Shown: positions 17,242-27,156, numbered from the stretch's first letter. The stretch: DNA of 37,600 nucleotides from Candidatus Gastranaerophilales bacterium (GCA_028696075.1 JAQVHS010000002.1:1-37600); one strand, 5' to 3'. Translations and numbers: made by a program. The notes: a model not told the origin generated them from the sequence alone.

Positions 17242-18453
17242 ATGAGTAATCCGTATGTAAAACATCAAAATTACAATCTGCCTGACAAAAACGGCTTTTT
17301 TGGCGAGTTTGGCGGATGTTTTGTACCTGAAAACTTTAAATTGGTTTTAAATAAATTGGCAGATGATTTTAATCAGGCATGGAATGATGAAAGTTTTTTG
17401 GATGAAGTTTACGAACTTTTAAAGGATTATTCGGGGCGACCGACACCGTTATATTTTGCTAAAAGATTAACAGAACATTACGGCAAAGGAAAAATATATT
17501 TAAAGCGCGAAGACCTTAACCATACAGGCGCGCATAAAATTAATAACGTGTTGGGACAAGCGCTTTTGGCTAAAAGGCTTGGCAAGAAAAAAGTTATTGC
17601 AGAAACCGGAGCAGGTCAGCATGGTGTTGCAACTGCCACAGCTGCAGCGCTTTTGGGTATGGAATGCCAGATTTTTATGGGCGAAAATGACATTATAAGA
17701 CAACATCTTAACGTTGAGAGGATGAAGCTTTTAGGAGCAAAAGTTCATAGTGTAGACTCAGGTACAAAAACACTAAAAGACGCCTGTGATGCCTCTATTG
17801 ACTATTGGTTAAGACATGCGGATGATGTGTTTTATGTTTTAGGCTCTACCGTAGGACCTCACCCTTATCCTATGATTGTGAGAAATTTCCAATCCGTTGT
17901 AGGTGCGGAAATTAAACAGCAAATCCTTGAGAAAGAAAACAAGCTTCCTGATTATATTTTAGCCTGCGTAGGCGGCGGCAGTAACGCTTTGGCTGCTTTT
18001 TATGCTTTTCTCGAGGATAAAAACGTTAAGCTTATAGGGCTTGAAGCGGCAGGCGAAGGTTTGGATACAAACAGGCATGCGGCGAGTTTAACCCTTGGTA
18101 AAAAAATGGTTTTACATGGAATGTATCAGTACGTTATACAGGATGAAAACGGAGAAGTGGCAAAGTCTTACAGTATTTCAGCAGGTATTGATTACCCCGG
18201 AGTAGGACCTGAACACTGCTATTTGAAAGATACCGGACGTGCGCAGTATTATGCGATTACGGATGATGAAGCAGTAGATGCTTTTGCAAAATTGTCCAGG
18301 CTTGAAGGTATTATACCTGCGATTGAAAGCTCACATGCCCTTGCATATCTGGAAACCCTTATGCCTCAAACCTCTAAAGATGACATTATTGTCGTAAATG
18401 TTTCGGGCAGAGGCGATAAAGATACAGAAAGATTACTGCAGTTATTGACGTAA
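17242..18453 (+). CDS. trpB: Tryptophan synthase beta chain
   Basis: This 403-residue PLP enzyme condenses indole and serine to tryptophan. The PLP lysine is K99 in [22 protein letters not shown] and the phosphate-binding CVGGGSNA are also present, and the C-terminal SGRGDKD is typical. The frame is open back to 17152, but GAGGAAG six bases before the ATG at 17242 and family length fix this start. No trpA or other trp gene is adjacent; the next gene is tyrS, 27 bases on. Solitary trpB genes can supply the chain in trans or salvage indole. Sequence features are those of TrpB1. Confidence 0.95.
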   Translation: MSNPYVKHQNYNLPDKNGFFGEFGGCFVPENFKLVLNKLADDFNQAWNDESFLDEVYELLKDYSGRPTPLYFAKRLTEHYGKGKIYLKREDLNHTGAHKINNVLGQALLAKRLGKKKVIAETGAGQHGVATATAAALLGMECQIFMGENDIIRQHLNVERMKLLGAKVHSVDSGTKTLKDACDASIDYWLRHADDVFYVLGSTVGPHPYPMIVRNFQSVVGAEIKQQILEKENKLPDYILACVGGGSNALAAFYAFLEDKNVKLIGLEAAGEGLDTNRHAASLTLGKKMVLHGMYQYVIQDENGEVAKSYSISAGIDYPGVGPEHCYLKDTGRAQYYAITDDEAVDAFAKLSRLEGIIPAIESSHALAYLETLMPQTSKDDIIVVNVSGRGDKDTERLLQLLT

Positions 18454-18480
18454 GCATTAGATATAAGATTAGGAAATCAG

Positions 18481-19719
18481 ATGGAAAAAACAGAGATAAA
18501 ACAAGAATTCATAGAACAGGCACAAAGTTTATCCCGTGGAACCGAAATTTTACCTGACGGCATTATGGGGCTTGCGCTCAAACTTCAAAAAGCAAAAGAA
18601 AACAACAAGCCTTTGCGTGTAAAATTGGGGTTAGACCCGACAAGACCGGATTTGCATTTGGGGCATAGCGTCGTTATGCGTAAATTAAGACAGTTTCAGG
18701 AATTAGGACATCAGGTTGTTTTAATCGTAGGCGGAGCTACTGCTATGATAGGCGACCCTTCGGGCAAGTCTGAAACAAGACCCAGCCTTACAAAAGAGCA
18801 GGTTGAAGAGAATGCGCAAAGCTACTTTGAACAAATGGGCAGAATCGTTGATGTTTCAAAAGCAGAAGTGTTGAACAACGCAGACTGGCTGCATAAAATG
18901 GGGTTAACCGAACTTTTGGGGCTGTCCTCTAAAATGACTGTTGCACAAATGCTTGTCAGGGATGATTTCCAAAAACGCTATCAGGAGAACAAGCCCATAA
19001 GTATCCATGAATTCTTTTATCCTTTGATGCAGGCTTATGACTCTGTTGCAATTGATTCTGATATTGAGCTTGGCGGTACTGACCAAAGGTTTAACGTGCT
19101 TTTGGGCAGGGATATCCAAGCAGCTTACGGTAAAAAAGACCCTCAAATGGTTATGCTTTTGCCTCTTCTTGAAGGTACGGACGGTATGCTTAAAATGTCT
19201 AAAACTTACCCTGAGCATTGCATAAGCCTTACCGAAGAACCTAAAAATATGTACGGCAAGCTGATGTCTATTTCTGATGAATTGATTTACCGCTATTTTG
19301 AGCTTTTGACGGAAATTTCTGATACAGAACTTTTGCAGGTTAAAGCTGACCTTGCCAATCCGCAGTTTAACCCCCGTGATTTAAAAATGAAGCTTGCCAA
19401 GACAATCGTAAATTATTATTATGACGAGCAAACAGCGCAAGAAGCGCAGGATGAATTTGTCAATGTTGTTCAGAAAAAGGGTGTCCCTCAAGATATTCCG
19501 GAAGTTCAAAAGAACGACGGGGCTTTAATCATTGATATTGTGCTTGAATTAGGATTTGTACAAAGCAAAGGCGAAGCAAAAAGACTAATTCAGGGCGGAG
19601 GCATTAAAATTAACGGTGAAAAGGTTTGCGCTGTTGATGCAACCCTTGACTACAAAGGTGAAACAAGCGTTGTATTGCAGTCAGGCAAGAGAAATTTTGC
19701 CAAGCTTGTTAAAATATAG
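18481..19719 (+). CDS. tyrS: Tyrosyl-tRNA synthetase
   Basis: A 412-residue class I synthetase that charges tRNA-Tyr. The HIGH motif appears as HLGH (residues 59-62), the KMSKS loop as KMSKT (around 239), and the C-terminus carries an S4 RNA-binding domain (VQSKGEAKRLIQGGGIKING). The KMSK form puts it in the TyrZ-like bacterial subclass. AGGAAA precedes the ATG. It follows trpB closely and is probably co-transcribed. A tRNA-Tyr gene lies in the same window at 27461. Confidence 0.95.
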   Translation: MEKTEIKQEFIEQAQSLSRGTEILPDGIMGLALKLQKAKENNKPLRVKLGLDPTRPDLHLGHSVVMRKLRQFQELGHQVVLIVGGATAMIGDPSGKSETRPSLTKEQVEENAQSYFEQMGRIVDVSKAEVLNNADWLHKMGLTELLGLSSKMTVAQMLVRDDFQKRYQENKPISIHEFFYPLMQAYDSVAIDSDIELGGTDQRFNVLLGRDIQAAYGKKDPQMVMLLPLLEGTDGMLKMSKTYPEHCISLTEEPKNMYGKLMSISDELIYRYFELLTEISDTELLQVKADLANPQFNPRDLKMKLAKTIVNYYYDEQTAQEAQDEFVNVVQKKGVPQDIPEVQKNDGALIIDIVLELGFVQSKGEAKRLIQGGGIKINGEKVCAVDATLDYKGETSVVLQSGKRNFAKLVKI

Positions 19720-19761
19720 CAATATTGAAAAATAAGAACTATAATCTTAATTTTAGAGCCT

Positions 19762-19787
19762 GTCATGCTGAACTTGTTTCAGCATCT
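19762..19787. repeat. REP-like hairpin after tyrS
   Basis: GTCATGCTGAACTTGTTTCAGCATCT folds as TGCTGAA/TTCAGCA. The same word opens the repeat region at 24651, interrupted there by other sequence. It resembles widespread short palindromic intergenic repeats and may also end the tyrS transcript, though there is no T-run. Confidence 0.55.
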
Positions 19788-19904
19788 TCTATAGAGATTA
19801 AAAATAATTTAAACATTTTTTTAATTTGTTTTGTATTTTTCTTGCAATATAATTCAATCACGTTCGCGAAGGCGATAATTAAATTATAAGCATAAAATTA
19901 CATT

Positions 19905-20168
19905 ATGCAAGCAAAAGACAAAAAGAAAATAATACTTAATGCATTGGCTTCCGTGATGAAAGATTTGAGAGGAAAGAAAAGCCAATTTATGTTTGCGAGT
20001 GAAAATGATATTTCAATATCTATAATAAGTACTGCAGAGAGAGGGTTAAAAGACCCTCAATTAACTACTTTGTTTAAACTGGCTGAGGCATTTGACATCA
20101 GTATTGCAGATTTTATAAGTTTAATAAACAGCAAACTGCCGCAAGATTTTCATTTTATAGAAAAATAA
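19905..20168 (+). CDS. Small Xre-type HTH regulator
   Basis: An 87-residue protein matching a lone helix-turn-helix domain of the Cro/CI (Xre) class: the recognition region ISISIISTAERGLKDPQLTTLFKLAEAF, with ERG and the LxKLAxAF motif, is characteristic. There is no sensing domain. No clear ribosome site precedes the ATG. A perfect inverted repeat (20186-20206) lies between it and clpB, a possible target. The regulated gene is otherwise unknown. Confidence 0.75.
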   Translation: MQAKDKKKIILNALASVMKDLRGKKSQFMFASENDISISIISTAERGLKDPQLTTLFKLAEAFDISIADFISLINSKLPQDFHFIEK

Positions 20169-20185
20169 ATATATTAAATAATAAT

Positions 20186-20206
20186 TAAGTTTTCTAGACT
20201 TAATCG
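20186..20206. promoter_or_regulatory. Inverted repeat upstream of clpB
   Basis: ATTAAGT and ACTTAAT flank seven bases (TTTCTAG), about 55 bases before the clpB start. It could be an operator for the adjacent Xre regulator. No CIRCE element for HrcA is visible here. Confidence 0.35.
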
Positions 20207-20261
20207 AAAAATACCTTAAAATCAATTATGTAATATAAAGTATATTTTTTACGAGGTTAGT

Positions 20262-22865
20262 ATGATTGATTTTAATAAATTTACTCACCAGTCCCAGAAT
20301 TTGGTTTTGGCGGCACAGGATATAAAAAATCGTTATCAAAACAGCCAACTTACTCCTTTGCATTTGCTTCTTGCCATTTTAGAAGATAATCAGAGTGTGG
20401 GGTATGATATATTTTATGATTTGAAGCTTGATATTTCGGGATTAATAAATACTACAGAGGCTGAACTTGCCAAATTGCCTAAAATTTCCGGACAGGCAGA
20501 TACTGACCAGCTCTATATTTCCATGGATTTTAAAAAACTTGTTGACGCTGCCTTTGAAATTGCAAAATCTATGAACGATTCTTTTGTAAGTGTTGAACAT
20601 TTAATCCTGGCAATGCTTGATGATACCGATGATATTTGCTATTCAATTTTGACTAAATACAACTTACGTAAAGAAAATCTGTTAAAAGCGTTAAAAGACA
20701 TAAGAGGTAACAAAAAAGTGGACTCACAGAATGCGGAAGATAATTACAAAGCACTGGAAAAATACAGTACGGATTTAACTAAACTTGCAAAAGAAGGCAA
20801 GTTAGACCCTGTAATAGGCAGAGATGAAGAGGTAAGGCGTGTTATTCAGGTCCTTAACAGAAGGACAAAAAACAACCCTGTTTTGATAGGTGAGCCGGGT
20901 GTGGGTAAAACCGCTATTGTTGAAGGCTTGGCGCAAAGGATAGTAAGAGGCGATGTACCTGAAAGCCTTAAAGACAGGAAGCTGATATCGCTTGATATGG
21001 GGGCTTTGATAGCAGGTGCTAAATACAAAGGCGAATTTGAGGAGCGGCTAAAGGCTGTTATGAAAGAAGTAAAAGATTCTGACGGTGAAATAATTTTGTT
21101 TATTGACGAGCTTCATACAATGGTCGGCGCAGGCGGCGGAGAGGGCGCTATGGATGCAGGCAACCTTTTAAAGCCTATGCTGGCAAGAGGTGAATTGCGC
21201 TGTATCGGGGCTACCACCGTTAATGAATACCGTAAATATATAGAAAAAGACCCTGCACTGGAAAGACGTTTTCAGCCGACGTTTGTTGATGAGCCTTCCA
21301 TTGAAGATACGATAAGTATTTTGCGCGGTATAAAAGAAAAATACGAAGTTCACCATGGAGTGAATATAAAAGATGCTGCACTTGTTGCAGCGGCTAAACT
21401 TTCCGACAGGTATATAACAGACAGGTTTTTGCCTGACAAAGCCATTGACTTGATTGACGAAGCAGCTTCTTCTTTGCGTATAGAAATTGACAGCATGCCC
21501 GAAGAGCTGGATTCTTTGGTGCGTCAAAAAATTCAGCTTGAAATAGAACGCGAAGCGATTAAGAAAGAAGAGGACGAAGAATCAGCAAAAAAAGCAGAAT
21601 ATTTAACCAAACAAATAGACAGCTTGAGTACGAAAATAGACAAAATCAAAACTCAATGGAACAAAGAAAAACAATCTATTTCTACTTTAGCTAACTTAAA
21701 AGATGAAATGGAAAGGCTAAAAGTTCAAATTGAACAGGCAGAGCGCGAAGCGGATTTGGCAAAAGCTGCAGAGTTAAAATACGGCAAGCTCATTGAACTT
21801 GAAAAACAGCTTAAAAAGGAAGAAGAAGAAATGTCTTCGCGCAAGGAAAAAAACACCCTTCTGAAAGAAGAAATTGACGAAGATGATATCGCAGAAGTCA
21901 TTTCCAAATGGACACAAATTCCTGTAAGCAAGCTGCTTGAGAGTGAAAAGCAAAAACTTTTGAGAATGGAAGATTTTCTGCATAAAAGAGTTGTCGGTCA
22001 AAACGAAGCTGTGGACGTGGTTTCCGATGCCATAAGAAGGGCAAGGGCAGGTCTGAATGACCCTAAGCGTCCGATAGGTTCGTTCATATTCTTAGGTCCG
22101 ACAGGGGTGGGTAAAACAGAGCTTGCAAAGGCAATAAGCGAGTTTTTGTTTAACGACGAAGACGCGCTTGTCAGAATTGATATGTCTGAATATATGGAAA
22201 AACATACGGTTTCAAGGCTTGTCGGCGCACCTCCGGGGTATATAGGATATGAAGAGGGCGGGCAGCTTACAGAAGCCGTTCGCAGGAAACCTTACAGCGT
22301 AATTCTTTTTGACGAGATTGAAAAGGCACATCCCGATGTATTTAACATAATGCTTCAAATCCTTGATGACGGGCGTTTAACGGATTCAAAAGGTAAAACC
22401 GTGGACTTTAAAAACACTGTTATAATTATGACGAGTAATATAGGCTCAAGTATTATTCTTGAAAGCACAAACGGTGATGAAGAAGCTAAACTGCGCACTA
22501 AAGAGCAGGTGATGGACTTGATGCGGGCATCTTTTCGCCCCGAATTTTTAAACAGAATTGACGAGATAGTATTCTTTGAAGGGCTGACTTTAGAGCAGCT
22601 GGAAGAAATTGTAGATATCCAGCTTGCCGGATTGTCTGCACTTTTAGGCGAACAGAATTTGAAGTTCACTATTACGCTGCAGGCAAAAGTATTTTTGGCT
22701 AAAAAAGGCTATGACCCCGCATACGGTGCAAGACCGTTGAAGAGGGTTATAAGACAGCTTGTTGAAAATCCTTTGTCAAAATTAATTCTTCAAGGAAAGT
22801 TTTTGCCCGAAACTATTGTGAAAATTCATGAAAAAGACGACAAGATTATATTTTTGAAAGGTTAA
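20262..22865 (+). CDS. clpB: ATP-dependent disaggregase ClpB
   Basis: An 867-residue Hsp100 chaperone that threads aggregated proteins through a hexameric ring, working with DnaK. Domains in order: Clp_N (about 1-150); first AAA domain with Walker A GEPGVGKT (around 209) and Walker B ILFIDELH; a long coiled-coil middle domain (about 410-540), which separates ClpB from ClpA and ClpX; second AAA domain with Walker A GPTGVGKT (around 612) and pore loop [10 protein letters not shown]-terminal small domain. Length is typical. GAGG precedes the ATG. It appears to stand alone. Heat-shock control is expected but no known box is visible. Confidence 0.95.
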   Translation: MIDFNKFTHQSQNLVLAAQDIKNRYQNSQLTPLHLLLAILEDNQSVGYDIFYDLKLDISGLINTTEAELAKLPKISGQADTDQLYISMDFKKLVDAAFEIAKSMNDSFVSVEHLILAMLDDTDDICYSILTKYNLRKENLLKALKDIRGNKKVDSQNAEDNYKALEKYSTDLTKLAKEGKLDPVIGRDEEVRRVIQVLNRRTKNNPVLIGEPGVGKTAIVEGLAQRIVRGDVPESLKDRKLISLDMGALIAGAKYKGEFEERLKAVMKEVKDSDGEIILFIDELHTMVGAGGGEGAMDAGNLLKPMLARGELRCIGATTVNEYRKYIEKDPALERRFQPTFVDEPSIEDTISILRGIKEKYEVHHGVNIKDAALVAAAKLSDRYITDRFLPDKAIDLIDEAASSLRIEIDSMPEELDSLVRQKIQLEIEREAIKKEEDEESAKKAEYLTKQIDSLSTKIDKIKTQWNKEKQSISTLANLKDEMERLKVQIEQAEREADLAKAAELKYGKLIELEKQLKKEEEEMSSRKEKNTLLKEEIDEDDIAEVISKWTQIPVSKLLESEKQKLLRMEDFLHKRVVGQNEAVDVVSDAIRRARAGLNDPKRPIGSFIFLGPTGVGKTELAKAISEFLFNDEDALVRIDMSEYMEKHTVSRLVGAPPGYIGYEEGGQLTEAVRRKPYSVILFDEIEKAHPDVFNIMLQILDDGRLTDSKGKTVDFKNTVIIMTSNIGSSIILESTNGDEEAKLRTKEQVMDLMRASFRPEFLNRIDEIVFFEGLTLEQLEEIVDIQLAGLSALLGEQNLKFTITLQAKVFLAKKGYDPAYGARPLKRVIRQLVENPLSKLILQGKFLPETIVKIHEKDDKIIFLKG

Positions 22866-22998
22866 TATCAGGAATTTTGAAGTCATTGACTTTTAATATA
22901 TTTTTATTGTCCGTTTTAAGCAGCTGCTCTTTGCAGATGTTACTTATATCAATAGGATTGCTTAAAAACTTTAGTAAACATTTTTCGTTTAAATTCAT
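22846..22998 (-). CDS. Possible small protein, 50 residues
   Basis: A short minus-strand frame begins at ATG 22998 and ends at TAA 22846, overlapping the clpB end by 20 bases. The product is helical and polar ([19 protein letters not shown]...), with a protein-like composition, but no clear ribosome site. It could be a real lineage-specific small gene or chance in AT-rich sequence. Confidence 0.35.
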   Translation of the reverse strand: MNLNEKCLLKFLSNPIDISNICKEQLLKTDNKNILKVNDFKIPDINLSKI

Positions 22999-23248
22999 AG
23001 GTAACTTCAAATTTCTATCTCAATATATTTAGTTTAAAAAATTTTAATCATTTAAACATCATCCATTAGTTGAGTTTAGGTGGTTTAAACCATCCTATAC
23101 AAGGTGTATTTGTTAGAGAATTTACCACTAAAAGATGTATTGACCGCAACAAATGCTAACTTTTGTAAATAATAAAAAAAGTACTTGCGCTGAAAAATTT
23201 ATTATTGTATGATGTACACCTATTCTACAATTTGATAAGTGAACAGAA
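22999..23248. other. Spacer before the paired membrane-protein genes
   Basis: AT-rich sequence with a perfect 12-bp palindrome TGGTTTAAACCA (23088-23099) and the promoter listed at 23185. I see no further gene. Confidence 0.5.
23185..23213 (+). promoter_or_regulatory. Promoter of the paired membrane-protein genes
   Basis: TTGCGC (23185-23190) and TATGAT (23208-23213) are separated by 17 bases and lie 35 bases before the ATG at 23249. Confidence 0.5.
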
Positions 23249-24046
23249 ATGAAAACACTTGCGATAAATAATAATCTTAATATCTTAAAATCAAGCCCGA
23301 ACGGCATAAACAGCTTGGAATATGAGAAGCGAAGGAATTTTGCGGGGTGTTCTCAGGCGATGTTTAAGGAGCGAGATTATAAAAATGACCTGATAACCCA
23401 CAAGAGCGACTATACAAGCTTGGAGTGTGTAAAAAAATTAAATAGCAGTGCGACTAAATCCACCAACATCAGTTTCGGTGGATTTTTTAATTCCAGGTTT
23501 TTCCTTAAAGGTTTGGAATTTGCGGCGGATAACGGTGCGTTATTCGGAGCGGGAGCGGCGCTTGTTGCTACCTGTGCTTTCAGACCTGCGGCGATTATGG
23601 CTACTCCGGGTATAGAAAAAGAAAATAAACAGTACGCTTCAGCCGAATCGGTGGCTTCCGGTATCATCGGGTTTTTAATTATGGCTGTTTTATCTATTCC
23701 TTTGGCTACGGCAATTAAAAAGGTAAATAAAAATCCCGCAAAGTATTTGAAGCCTGAAACAATTAAAGCTTTGAGTGAAAAAGGCGATTTGATAAAGTCT
23801 TCGAAATATAAATTTTCGACCCAGCTGTTTAAGTTAGGTGCGGATTTTGTTTCCGCTATCCCCAAAGCAATGTTAACAATTGCGCTTCTCCCTGCTATTA
23901 TGGTTTCTATTTTTGGGGAACATACGGTAAATAGAATTAAAAATAAAAAGAACAATGTGTTTAAAGACCAAAATGTTTACTTAAAGTCAGCTGTCAGTAT
24001 GTCAGGCAGCCATATTTTTAAAAACTTTCAGAAGGAGGCAAAATAA
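23249..24046 (+). CDS. Unknown membrane protein, first of a coupled pair
   Basis: A 265-residue protein with a polar N-terminal 75 residues ending in ISFGG, then two or three hydrophobic segments (about 88-110, 135-155 and 200-222), and a basic C-terminus. There is no standard signal peptide. The next gene starts on the last base of its stop codon (TAATG), so the two are translationally coupled and their products probably work together. Both carry an aromatic-x-G-G motif before the hydrophobic part (SFGG here, AFRGG in the partner). I recognise no family. The ribosome site is weak. Confidence 0.65.
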   Translation: MKTLAINNNLNILKSSPNGINSLEYEKRRNFAGCSQAMFKERDYKNDLITHKSDYTSLECVKKLNSSATKSTNISFGGFFNSRFFLKGLEFAADNGALFGAGAALVATCAFRPAAIMATPGIEKENKQYASAESVASGIIGFLIMAVLSIPLATAIKKVNKNPAKYLKPETIKALSEKGDLIKSSKYKFSTQLFKLGADFVSAIPKAMLTIALLPAIMVSIFGEHTVNRIKNKKNNVFKDQNVYLKSAVSMSGSHIFKNFQKEAK

Positions 24047-24624
24047 TGAACATATTAAAAGCTAATATGACAACAAACTGCACTCCTTTAAGACCGAACT
24101 TTCCTCGCCGGGATGTTGCGTTTAGAGGCGGTTTCTACGATTTTGCCAGAAAAACCGTAAACCATGGTTATGATAAATTTACCGATGTTGTGGCAATCGG
24201 TGTCGGCAAGGCGATTGATACAACACCAGTCCGAAAATTTGCCGAAAAATTCCATACAACCAATCTGGCTGCATATATGTTTGCTTTAACCGGTGTAATG
24301 TTATCCACATTCCAAATAATCAGTATTGCTAAATCACCTAAAATTAAGGAAGAGCGTAAAAAACCACTTATGCTGAAAGGGCTGATTTCTTGTGTTGCTG
24401 CTACCGTCGGCGGATTTACCATTGATAAATTGTTGGATAAGCCGCTTGATAAGTATGCAAAGAAATTTGCCGAAATGCATGCTAAAAATCCTAATTTGCA
24501 CAAGTACATGGAAGGCATTAAGATTGCCAAATCAGCGTTGGTTTTTGGCATGTTATACAGGTTCATAGTGCCTGTGATTTCTACATTCTGCGCCCAAAAA
24601 ATTGTTGATAAGCAAAAAGCGTAA
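24046..24624 (+). CDS. Unknown membrane protein, second of a coupled pair
   Basis: A 192-residue protein that begins on the A of the preceding TAA stop; AGAAGGAGG lies within the end of the upstream gene and serves as ribosome site. It has an N-terminal VAFRGGFYDFA motif, two or three hydrophobic segments (about 73-95, 108-125 and 160-182) and many lysines. It shares general layout with its neighbour, suggesting an old duplication or complex. Function is unknown. Confidence 0.7.
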   Translation: MNILKANMTTNCTPLRPNFPRRDVAFRGGFYDFARKTVNHGYDKFTDVVAIGVGKAIDTTPVRKFAEKFHTTNLAAYMFALTGVMLSTFQIISIAKSPKIKEERKKPLMLKGLISCVAATVGGFTIDKLLDKPLDKYAKKFAEMHAKNPNLHKYMEGIKIAKSALVFGMLYRFIVPVISTFCAQKIVDKQKA

Positions 24625-24965
24625 TAAAGAAGCTAAGAGGCTGAGAAGCTGTCATGCTGAACTTGTTTGACAAAGGGAACAGGCGAATTAATGGGTCTTG
24701 TGACCCTGTCTCCGCAGCGAAGCGAAGTGTCAGCATCTGTCCAATAGCCAAGTAGCCAAGTAGGTTGGGTTTTAACCCAACTACATAAGCTAATCCCAGC
24801 CTCTCAGCTTCCCGGCTTCCTAACTTCCTTAAGCTCTTCACCCCTTCACCTCTTAAGTTTCATCCCGGCCTCTCAGCTTCCCAGCTTCTTAGCCGCCAAG
24901 CTGCTTAACTTCTTGTAAGGCTGATTAGGTTTGTGTTAGAATTTCATTAGAGCAGGTTTTATGAG
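24625..24965. repeat. Repeat-rich spacer with several hairpins
   Basis: This 341-bp spacer has no gene. It holds the REP-like word GTCATGCTGAACTTGTTT (24651-24668) whose second arm CAGCATCT is displaced to about 24731, with a GGGTC-TTGT-GACCC hairpin inside the interruption. A hairpin GTTGGGT-TTTA-ACCCAAC follows (24763-24780). Then come several inverted and direct copies of AGCCTCTCAGCTTCC-like words (24629-24650, 24798-24820, 24868-24895). The base composition is richer in G and C than the flanking genes. Confidence 0.65.
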
Positions 24966-25952
24966 TTGGTTTTGAATACTTACATCGAAGTTTTAGAAAA
25001 AATTAAATCGGCACAAAATATCCTTTTGGTTTCGCATATAGGTCCCGATGGCGATACGGTTGCCTCGACTTTGGCTATGAATAAACTTATAAAGAAGAAT
25101 TTTCCCGATAAAAATCCGGTTTTTGTTATACAGCATAAAATCCCTGATGTTTATACGTTTTTGCCCGGGATTGAAGATTGTATTTTAACAAACCATGAAG
25201 TTAAGGTTCATAAATTTGATTTGGCTATTGCGCTGGATTGTGCGACTTTGGACAGAATGGGTTATTTTGAAAAAATTTATAAAAAAGCGAATTTTACGAT
25301 AAATCTTGACCATCATATAACAAACCCCCATTTTGCCGATATAAATATAGTAGAGGGGCATTTTTCAAGTACTGCGGAAGTCATTTATAAATTATTTGTT
25401 GAAAATAATCTTGAAATAGATAAAGAAACCGCCCTGTGTCTTTATACAGGCTTGCTCACGGATACAGGCGGATTTAGGTACTCAAATACCAATGAAGCGT
25501 CTTTTGAAGCTGCAAAACAATTGGTGTCTTTGGGCGCTAACCCTACTGAAATTTTTGAAAAATGTTATGAGCGCAAACCTAAGGAAATGCTTAAAATAGC
25601 TGCTTTTGCTGTTTATAGTGCTGTTTATGTTATGGATGATAAAATTTCTTACACTAAAATCGACAGGAAGATGCTCGAAGAGTTCAACGCAAAAGATGAA
25701 CATTTGGAAGGAATTTCCGAGATTTTAAGACAGGAAAAAGACGTAGAGGTCAGCTTTGTTGTTAAAGAAACCGTTAAAAAAGAAGCAAAATTCAGCTTTC
25801 GCAGCAAACGTGTCGATGTTTCCCAAATTTGTGAATTTTTTGGCGGCGGCGGTCATAAACTGGCTGCAGGCTGTATTATCCAAAAAAGCTTAGATGAGGC
25901 GATAAACGATGTTTTACCGATTGTAAAATCACAGGTGAAAAAATGTTTATAA
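24966..25952 (+). CDS. nrnA: Bifunctional oligoribonuclease/PAP phosphatase (DHH family)
   Basis: A 328-residue DHH-DHHA1 phosphoesterase. NrnA degrades short RNA (nanoRNA) and dephosphorylates 3'-phosphoadenosine 5'-phosphate. The metal-binding motifs are in order: SHIGPDGDT near the N-terminus, LDCAT, LDHHI (around residue 115) and TGLLTDTGGF; the DHHA1 domain ends in GGGGHKLAAGC. The start is TTG at 24966 after GCAGG; no in-frame ATG fits, and another TTG lies two codons on. Its end overlaps yihY by ten bases, implying coupled translation. Confidence 0.9.
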   Translation: MVLNTYIEVLEKIKSAQNILLVSHIGPDGDTVASTLAMNKLIKKNFPDKNPVFVIQHKIPDVYTFLPGIEDCILTNHEVKVHKFDLAIALDCATLDRMGYFEKIYKKANFTINLDHHITNPHFADINIVEGHFSSTAEVIYKLFVENNLEIDKETALCLYTGLLTDTGGFRYSNTNEASFEAAKQLVSLGANPTEIFEKCYERKPKEMLKIAAFAVYSAVYVMDDKISYTKIDRKMLEEFNAKDEHLEGISEILRQEKDVEVSFVVKETVKKEAKFSFRSKRVDVSQICEFFGGGGHKLAAGCIIQKSLDEAINDVLPIVKSQVKKCL

Positions 25953-26809
25953 GATTGTGTAAATTGGTTTTTTCCGTGGCGGAGGCAAGCTTTAGAGATG
26001 ATTTTTTGGGGAAAGCCGCCGAGATGGCATTTTATTCAATTTTTGCTTTTTTTCCGTTTTTGGTTTTTATGGTGGCTTTATACAGCGCTTTTGGGACCGA
26101 AGAACTTGTTACTCAAATCCTTAATTATTTTTCCGTGATTATACCTTCTGACGTTCACAACTATATAATAGTAATGCTTAGAGAGATTTTGCATAGTACA
26201 AATGCAACTGTTGCTTCTTTTACTTTTATTATTGCGATGGCAGTTGCTTCTAATGCAATGTTTACATTTATAAAAGGCTTAAACAAAGCCTATCACGTGG
26301 AAGAAACCCGCCCGCTTTGGTATACCAGGCTTTTATCGGTCATCCTTCTGTTTGTTACCGCTTTTGTCATTTTTTTGGGTATCAACGCGTTGGTTTTCGG
26401 TAAAATTATTTTTAACTTTATACTAAGTTTTGGCATTTTGCCTAAGCAGACAGTGTATTTTATTTCTTTTATACGCTGGCCTATTATATTTTTGGCGCTT
26501 TATGCCGTTATTTTTACAAACTATTATTTGATGCCTAATATTCATTACAATCCAAAAGCAAAGTTCTTTTCTACTATACCAGGGACTTTTTTCTTCTGCT
26601 TTGCCTGGATAATTTCTTCGTGGCTTTTTAGCGTTTATCTGAACCACTTTAATATGTACAGCAAGCTTTACGGGGCGTTGGCTGTGTTTGCAATATTTCT
26701 GATATGGCTTTATTATACGTCTTTTATCGTGCTTTTGGGCGGCGAAGTAAACTCTAAGTTTTATGACAAACTTAAAGATGAAGAAAGAATGCTTAATACT
26801 ATTATATAA
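25943..26809 (+). CDS. YihY/UPF0761 (BrkB-like) membrane protein
   Basis: A 288-residue inner-membrane protein with about six hydrophobic spans. The opening FLGKAAEMAFYSIFAFFPFLVF and the closing AIFLIWLYYTSFIVLLGGEVNS match the YihY/BrkB family. The family was once called ribonuclease BN by mistake and its function is unsettled. The ATG lies inside the end of nrnA, so the two are co-translated. No terminator is evident downstream. Confidence 0.88.
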   Translation: MFIRLCKLVFSVAEASFRDDFLGKAAEMAFYSIFAFFPFLVFMVALYSAFGTEELVTQILNYFSVIIPSDVHNYIIVMLREILHSTNATVASFTFIIAMAVASNAMFTFIKGLNKAYHVEETRPLWYTRLLSVILLFVTAFVIFLGINALVFGKIIFNFILSFGILPKQTVYFISFIRWPIIFLALYAVIFTNYYLMPNIHYNPKAKFFSTIPGTFFFCFAWIISSWLFSVYLNHFNMYSKLYGALAVFAIFLIWLYYTSFIVLLGGEVNSKFYDKLKDEERMLNTII

Positions 26810-26814
26810 ATTAC

Positions 26815-27015
26815 TTAAGCGATGAAGTTCAAGCCGTATTTAGTAGCGCCAACCAATGGACATTCTCTTAAAAGTTGGTTTACTGTTTTAAATTGGGTAC
26901 GTTTTGGTTTGTCAAAGCCTTTTTGGATGCTGCTTATATTGCTCTGGTACATATTTGCAACAGGGGCTATGTTTTTATATCTTAAATTGAATAAATCTGT
27001 ACTTGTAGTATACAT
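26815..27015 (-). CDS. Small unknown basic protein, 66 residues
   Basis: Minus-strand frame with GGAGAG exactly six bases before the ATG at 27015; an ATG two codons earlier (27021) abuts that site and is too close. The product begins MYTTSTDLFNLRYKN, is basic and has no membrane segment. A 12-bp inverted repeat (27060-27099) and the diverged 99-bp-type element lie upstream. Composition is protein-like, better than the overlapping plus-strand frame. Function unknown. Confidence 0.6.
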   Translation of the reverse strand: MYTTSTDLFNLRYKNIAPVANMYQSNISSIQKGFDKPKRTQFKTVNQLLRECPLVGATKYGLNFIA

Positions 27016-27059
27016 GCTCATCTCTCCGTTTAGTTTTTCTCTCTTACTTTAATAAAAAC

Positions 27060-27099
27060 AAATAGTATATAAAAATTGCGTAAAAAGTATATACTATTT
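27060..27099. promoter_or_regulatory. 12-bp inverted repeat upstream of the small minus-strand gene
   Basis: AAATAGTATATA and TATATACTATTT are exact complements around a 16-base spacer. Each arm contains a TATACT word readable as a -10 box on one strand, so it may combine promoter and operator. Confidence 0.45.
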
Positions 27100-27156
27100 T
27101 AAAAAATGAATAAATGAAGAGTTTTTACTGTTATGTCTGGCGCAAATCCGCCGTCT

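Noticed and set aside
20169-20261. CIRCE heat-shock element upstream of clpB
   Set aside because: No TTAGCACTC-type inverted repeat is present; the only inverted repeat is ATTAAGT/ACTTAAT.
26822-27052. Plus-strand hydrophobic frame of 76 residues
   Set aside because: It is antisense to the minus-strand frame at 26815-27015, which has a correctly spaced ribosome site and a more protein-like composition.
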